Source of the DNA: Flavobacterium frigoritolerans
GTDB taxonomy: Bacteria; Bacteroidota; Bacteroidia; Flavobacteriales; Flavobacteriaceae
DNA: 64,000 bases
Direction: 5' to 3'
Assembly (NCBI RefSeq): GCF_025847275.1
Contig: NZ_JAOZEV010000009.1
Location: 1-64,000 of the forward strand
Position 1 is the stretch's first letter; every line of letters begins with the position of its first letter. The notes beneath the pieces were generated by a model. The model saw nothing but the letters and a program-made list of their open reading frames with translations. It did not search any database and was not told where the DNA came from. The position numbers were made by a program, and so were the translations under genes. Below, one piece after another: positions 60,366 to 64,000 of this stretch.

Positions 60366-61247
60366 CTAGTCTGTAATAACGGTTAGCCCGTTTTTAATAA
60401 TCGATATGTTTATTTTATTTGTATTCAGTAGATGTGATTCTCCATCTATTTGAGCATCGAGTTGTGTAGCATCTGGAATTTCGATATCAAGATTTTTAAT
60501 CAATGCGTGTTCTGCTTTTTTAAATTTTTCAACAGTATTGCGCAATACGTGATAACCTAATGTCATTTTTTTGATAAATGATAATTTAGGCACTACAATC
60601 AAATCTAACCAGCCATCATTTAGACTAGCTTTGGGTGTTAAGCTCATATTGTAACCCATTTCATTAGAATTTGAAATGAATAATAAGAATGGATTTGCGT
60701 TTACCTTTTTGTCATTATAAGACAATATAGTATTACGTGTTTTAAATTCAAGACTAGAAGATAAAGCTGCTTTAACATAAGCAATAAGCGTACGTTGTCC
60801 TGAGTGTTCGTATTTTTTTATGATTAATGCATCAATTCCAATTCCGGTATTGCTAAAGAAATAATGCTCATTTATTTTACCCACATCTATGGTAGATACT
60901 GTTCCTTTTCGGATAATTTCGATTGCCTTTTCAAAATTTCTAGGGATATTTAGATTTGACGCTAAACCATTTCCAGATCCAACAGGAATAATTCCTAGTT
61001 TTATAGAAGTACCAATAAGACAAGAAGCAACTTCGTTTATAGTACCGTCACCTCCACAGGCTACAATATAATCAGGGGTATTAGCAACAGCCGCCTTGGT
61101 TAATTCGATGGCGTGTTTTTTATGTTTTGTATAATCAACAACTGTTTTAAATTGATTATTTGGGAAATAATTCTGAATGAATGATGCAGATATGTTGTGT
61201 TTTCCATTGCCCGAAATAGGGTTTACTATAAAATGGATATATGTCAT
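60366..61247 (-). CDS. Diacylglycerol kinase-family lipid kinase (YegS-like)
   Basis: 293 residues from the ATG at 61247; an upstream ATG at 61286 adds 13 residues that are unlikely. The DAGK catalytic domain begins MTYIHFIVNPISGNGKHN. The nucleotide loop GGDGTINE is at 65-72 and GSGNGLA at 90-96. It phosphorylates a lipid such as diacylglycerol or a related acceptor at the membrane. It is 66 bp after the COG4705 gene and probably in that operon, behind a TonB-dependent receptor gene. Confidence 0.88.
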   Translation of the reverse strand: MTYIHFIVNPISGNGKHNISASFIQNYFPNNQFKTVVDYTKHKKHAIELTKAAVANTPDYIVACGGDGTINEVASCLIGTSIKLGIIPVGSGNGLASNLNIPRNFEKAIEIIRKGTVSTIDVGKINEHYFFSNTGIGIDALIIKKYEHSGQRTLIAYVKAALSSSLEFKTRNTILSYNDKKVNANPFLLFISNSNEMGYNMSLTPKASLNDGWLDLIVVPKLSFIKKMTLGYHVLRNTVEKFKKAEHALIKNLDIEIPDATQLDAQIDGESHLLNTNKINISIIKNGLTVITD

Positions 61248-61313
61248 TATTTTTTTAAATTTTTTTTGTAAAGATACAGTTTGCAATCTAATATTTTTTA
61301 TGAATAAAATAGC

Positions 61314-62084
61314 TTAAAATTTTAAATCAGATTCTGAAGTTTCAATTGTATTTATTTTGTGTTTTGATTTTTTAAAAATAGAATAAAATATTAAGCTAGA
61401 AAGAATAATAAAAAGGAGTAAAGACGAACCAATTGTACCTAAATTTAAACCTCCTTTTTCAACGGGTTTCGTAAGTAAATCTCCAAATGTAGCCCCAAAT
61501 GGGCGAGTGAGGATAAAAGCCAACCAAAACAATGCAATATGTGAGACTTTAAGAAAATAATACGCCAGAGCTATTATTAAGAGTAAGGTTGCTATTAAAA
61601 TAGCACCGCCAAGAAAACCTAGTCCAGTATTATCAGCAATGAAATCACCTAAAGCTGTTCCTAGGGTATTTGAAAATAAGATTGCTGTCCAGTAAAATAT
61701 TTCTCCGCGAAAACTATTTATAGTTGTAACATTTAAAGAGTTTTCGGTTTTTTTCCAAAGAAAAAGAATGGCTAACAAGAGTATAATTAATATTGCAGAT
61801 CCTTTGGCATAACCTAAACCAAGAGTACGATCCATAAAATCAGAAATAGTTGTTCCAGCTGTACTTGTTGCTAATATTACTGCCCAATAAAGTGGCGGAA
61901 TATACTTTTTGGAAATTAATTGTCCTAAAAGAACAGTCATAAATATAAATAAAAGAATGACTGAACTAAATCCATAGCCTATATTTAGTGTCATAGACAT
62001 TAAATCGCCTGCAGTTTCTCCTAATGTTGTAGCACAAATTTTCATAATCCAAAATGCGATAGTGATTTCGGGTAATTTTTTCAT
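61314..62084 (-). CDS. COG4705-like membrane protein with four internal repeats
   Basis: 256 residues, about eight hydrophobic helices. A four-fold internal repeat carries T/S-x-G-x-x-x-(G/S)D motifs: TTLGETAGDLMSMTLNIGYG, STAGTTISDFMDRTLGLGYA, NTLGTALGDFIADNTGLGF and RPFGATFGDLLTKP. The family is uncharacterised; a small-substrate transporter or channel is an inference. It starts 10 bp after the TonB-dependent receptor gene and is followed by a lipid kinase gene. Confidence 0.83.
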   Translation of the reverse strand: MKKLPEITIAFWIMKICATTLGETAGDLMSMTLNIGYGFSSVILLFIFMTVLLGQLISKKYIPPLYWAVILATSTAGTTISDFMDRTLGLGYAKGSAILIILLLAILFLWKKTENSLNVTTINSFRGEIFYWTAILFSNTLGTALGDFIADNTGLGFLGGAILIATLLLIIALAYYFLKVSHIALFWLAFILTRPFGATFGDLLTKPVEKGGLNLGTIGSSLLLFIILSSLIFYSIFKKSKHKINTIETSESDLKF

Positions 62085-62094
62085 TTGTTATTTA

Positions 62095-64000
62095 TTAAAA
62101 TTTATAGCTGTATCCAAATCGAACAACTTGTGTTTCGTAGTAATCTTTGCTATTGTAGCTAAAACCATTACCTTGTATTTCTTTCTTAATTACAAGTGTA
62201 TTCAGGATATCAGTTGCATTAAGAAATAGTTCACCTTTTCCTTTTTGTATTAATTTTTTAGCTCCTAAATCTATTGAGAATCGAGCGTTTATTCTTCCCT
62301 GAGGTATAACATCAGGTGCGAGATATACTGCTGATAATTGACCATTAACAGTTTTATTAAATTGAAAAATATTATTCCATTTTACATTTCCAGAAACAAT
62401 TTGTTGCTTTTCGCCAAAGTAGGTTGTTGGTACAGGATACAAATTTGTTACCGTAAATGCATCTATTTTATTCTGATAGGCGTTTCCGTTTAAATTAAAA
62501 GTATACCATGAATTAACTTCCTTAGAATATACCATTTCTATACCAGTAGAAGAACTTTTATCTGCATTCTGAAAAACATTATAAATAAGATTACTGTTTG
62601 GAGCTGTTGTCGCAATACGGCTAATGGTACCATTTACAAAACGGTGATACAGTGAGGTAAATAGATACCCTTTGCCAATAGTTGCTTTATAACCAAGTTC
62701 AAATGCAGTGGTGAATTGAGGTTTAAGTGCAGGATTACCAACTTTTATAATTTCGGCATCATCATATTTTGGAAAAATCCGAATATCTACTTCACTTGGT
62801 CTGTCGACTCTACGATTATAAAAAGCAGTCAATTTATTTTTGTCATTAATTTTATATCCAAATCGAATGCTAGGGAAGGGCTGAGTATAATCATAACCAT
62901 CACTTTTGTATGTAGGATGATTAGGATTTACATCGTATTGCAAATTCACATATTCTACGCGAAGACCAACTTCTGCTTCGATTTTGTTGTTTTCAAATAT
63001 ATAGTTCCCGTACACTGCAGGAATGATTTCTTTGTAAGTTGCCCAGCCACCAGCGTTAGGATCTAAAGGAGAATTTATGCCTGGGGAAAATTGCATATTT
63101 GTTGGGATTTCTCTATTTCTAAATTTTAATCCAGTTTCGAAACGGCCGTATTTTAAAGGCTGAATATAATCGACATTTATATCGATAACTTTTTCATCAG
63201 AAAGTAGTTTAAAAGAATCTTTTCCTGTAAAAGTGGGCATGATATTATCAAAGAAATATTTCTCGTCTTCTCTATGGTAGGTATAATTAATTCCAGCATT
63301 TAATTTATGCCCAGCTTCTTTAAATTTATGTTGGTAAGATGCCGATAGCATTGCGGTTGTTTTTAGTTCATCCTCTAGAAATTGCCATAAGCGTAAACGT
63401 TGTGAATAATCCTTATTAAAGAAAGGCTGATCTCCATTATCGATAATTTTTTCGCTTCCAAACATACCAGAGATAGCAAATGTATTTTGCTCATTGTAAT
63501 TCCAATCTACACCTGTTTTAATAGTTGTAAAATGAGTATCACGATTTCTTTTGGTTTGCTGGTTTATAATGGTGCCATCATCATAAGTTCGAGTAACAAA
63601 CTCATTTTTATTAAGTGTTTCAGTATATAAGTAATCAGCTTGTAAATAGGTGTTTATTTTGTTCTTGCGGTAATTCAGCGAAAGCGAAGGATTTATTTTA
63701 GGAGTAACTTCGTATTGAGGTCGTATCGTAGGTAAATTGGTTTTACGTTGCCACAAAGCACCGTATCCAGATGCTATGCCTATTTTTCCGTTAAATCCTT
63801 CTTGTTTGTTTTTTTTATAAATAATATTAATGATTCCTGCATTACCATTAGCATCAAATTTAGCCGAAGGATTGTTTATAATTTCTATTTTTTCAATTGC
63901 CGATGCAGGAATATTATCCAAGCCCGATTGATTTCCGAAACCAGTTAGTGCAGTTTGTTTTCCGTCAATAAGAACCATTACTTTATCATTACCTCGCAAT
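62095..64000 (-). CDS. TonB-dependent receptor (SusC/RagA-like beta-barrel), 5' end outside window
   Basis: The C-terminal about 634 residues of an outer-membrane receptor. The first visible part, RGNDKVMVLIDGKQTALTGF, then NIPASAIEKIEIINNPSAKF, is the plug domain end. The large barrel follows and ends in Phe (VRFGYSYKF). The frame opens with a TTG at 63999 that is an internal codon. The true start lies beyond the window. The ligand is unknown. It precedes the COG4705 gene by 10 bp and likely heads that operon. Confidence 0.9.
   Translation of the reverse strand, partial: LRGNDKVMVLIDGKQTALTGFGNQSGLDNIPASAIEKIEIINNPSAKFDANGNAGIINIIYKKNKQEGFNGKIGIASGYGALWQRKTNLPTIRPQYEVTPKINPSLSLNYRKNKINTYLQADYLYTETLNKNEFVTRTYDDGTIINQQTKRNRDTHFTTIKTGVDWNYNEQNTFAISGMFGSEKIIDNGDQPFFNKDYSQRLRLWQFLEDELKTTAMLSASYQHKFKEAGHKLNAGINYTYHREDEKYFFDNIMPTFTGKDSFKLLSDEKVIDINVDYIQPLKYGRFETGLKFRNREIPTNMQFSPGINSPLDPNAGGWATYKEIIPAVYGNYIFENNKIEAEVGLRVEYVNLQYDVNPNHPTYKSDGYDYTQPFPSIRFGYKINDKNKLTAFYNRRVDRPSEVDIRIFPKYDDAEIIKVGNPALKPQFTTAFELGYKATIGKGYLFTSLYHRFVNGTISRIATTAPNSNLIYNVFQNADKSSSTGIEMVYSKEVNSWYTFNLNGNAYQNKIDAFTVTNLYPVPTTYFGEKQQIVSGNVKWNNIFQFNKTVNGQLSAVYLAPDVIPQGRINARFSIDLGAKKLIQKGKGELFLNATDILNTLVIKKEIQGNGFSYNSKDYYETQVVRFGYSYKF

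Noticed and set aside
1..64000. Search for tRNA, rRNA, IS transposase, integrase and phage genes
   Set aside because: I saw no cloverleaf-like sequence, no rRNA-like stretch and no open frame with DDE, tyrosine-recombinase or HUH motifs in the window.

Overview
The window looks like a chromosomal segment of a Flavobacterium-like member of the Bacteroidota. The DNA is visibly AT-rich, and several genes are preceded by the Bacteroidota promoter element TAnnTTTG. Many exported proteins carry Bacteroidota-type lipoprotein signals. The gene content (SusC-like TonB-dependent receptor, SemiSWEET, LytS/LytTR pair, DUF6526, TQO DoxD/DoxA fusion, many AraC regulators) and the families of short palindromic intergenic repeats point the same way. 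I cannot name the species. I saw no rRNA, tRNA, CRISPR array, integrase or transposase.

Layout. 1-3.4 kb: a glycosyltransferase/six-hairpin fusion with an overlapping GH130 glycoside phosphorylase. 3.6-7.1 kb: a DUF1328 membrane peptide, a small hypothetical gene, an AraC regulator, a SemiSWEET sugar transporter and an FAD oxidoreductase. 7.1-9.5 kb: an MlaE-MlaF-MlaD lipid transport operon. 9.9-14.8 kb: two GNAT acetyltransferases, a pentapeptide-repeat protein, a family-6 DNA glycosylase, an EamA permease, and a small island with an immunity-like gene and a gene remnant. 15.3-23 kb: a TolC-RND-adaptor efflux operon divergent from a LytS/LytTR two-component system. 23-31 kb: small stress and housekeeping genes (cupin, two DoxX, AraC, YdeI, SRPBCC, DinB, VOC, GNAT, Crp) interrupted by a four-copy tandem repeat. 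31-38 kb: a second, AcrAB-TolC-like efflux operon under a TetR regulator, with an array of operator-like repeats and a small gene that duplicates the signal peptide of the outer-membrane component. 38.4-44 kb: a 1222-residue DUF2339 membrane protein, a ketopantoate reductase homologue and a divergent AraC regulator. 44.2-51.9 kb: a CzcRS-CzcCBA heavy-metal efflux cluster bracketed by two inverted copies of one intergenic element. 52.2-57.9 kb: TauE/SafE plus DUF1634, DUF4328, VOC, a DoxD-DoxA fusion and small hypotheticals. 58-64 kb: a PAP2 phosphatase, an AraC regulator, a diacylglycerol-kinase-like lipid kinase, a four-repeat membrane protein, and a TonB-dependent receptor cut by the window edge.

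How it fits together. The dominant theme is envelope transport: three complete tripartite RND pumps, each with its own regulator (LytS/LytTR, TetR, CzcRS), plus retrograde lipid transport and one outer-membrane receptor. Between these lie single-gene regulators and small soluble enzymes.

The observations I would check first are five. An EF-hand-like calcium loop lies in the cytoplasmic loop of the first RND permease. A signal-peptide-duplicate small ORF is translationally coupled to the outer-membrane factor gene. Reiterated operator plus REP units lie upstream of the second efflux operon. A pair of inverted elements brackets the metal-efflux cluster. A dispersed family of about 140 bp hairpin elements occurs three times. 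None of these proves a wholly new system. All were read by eye, without any search or alignment program.
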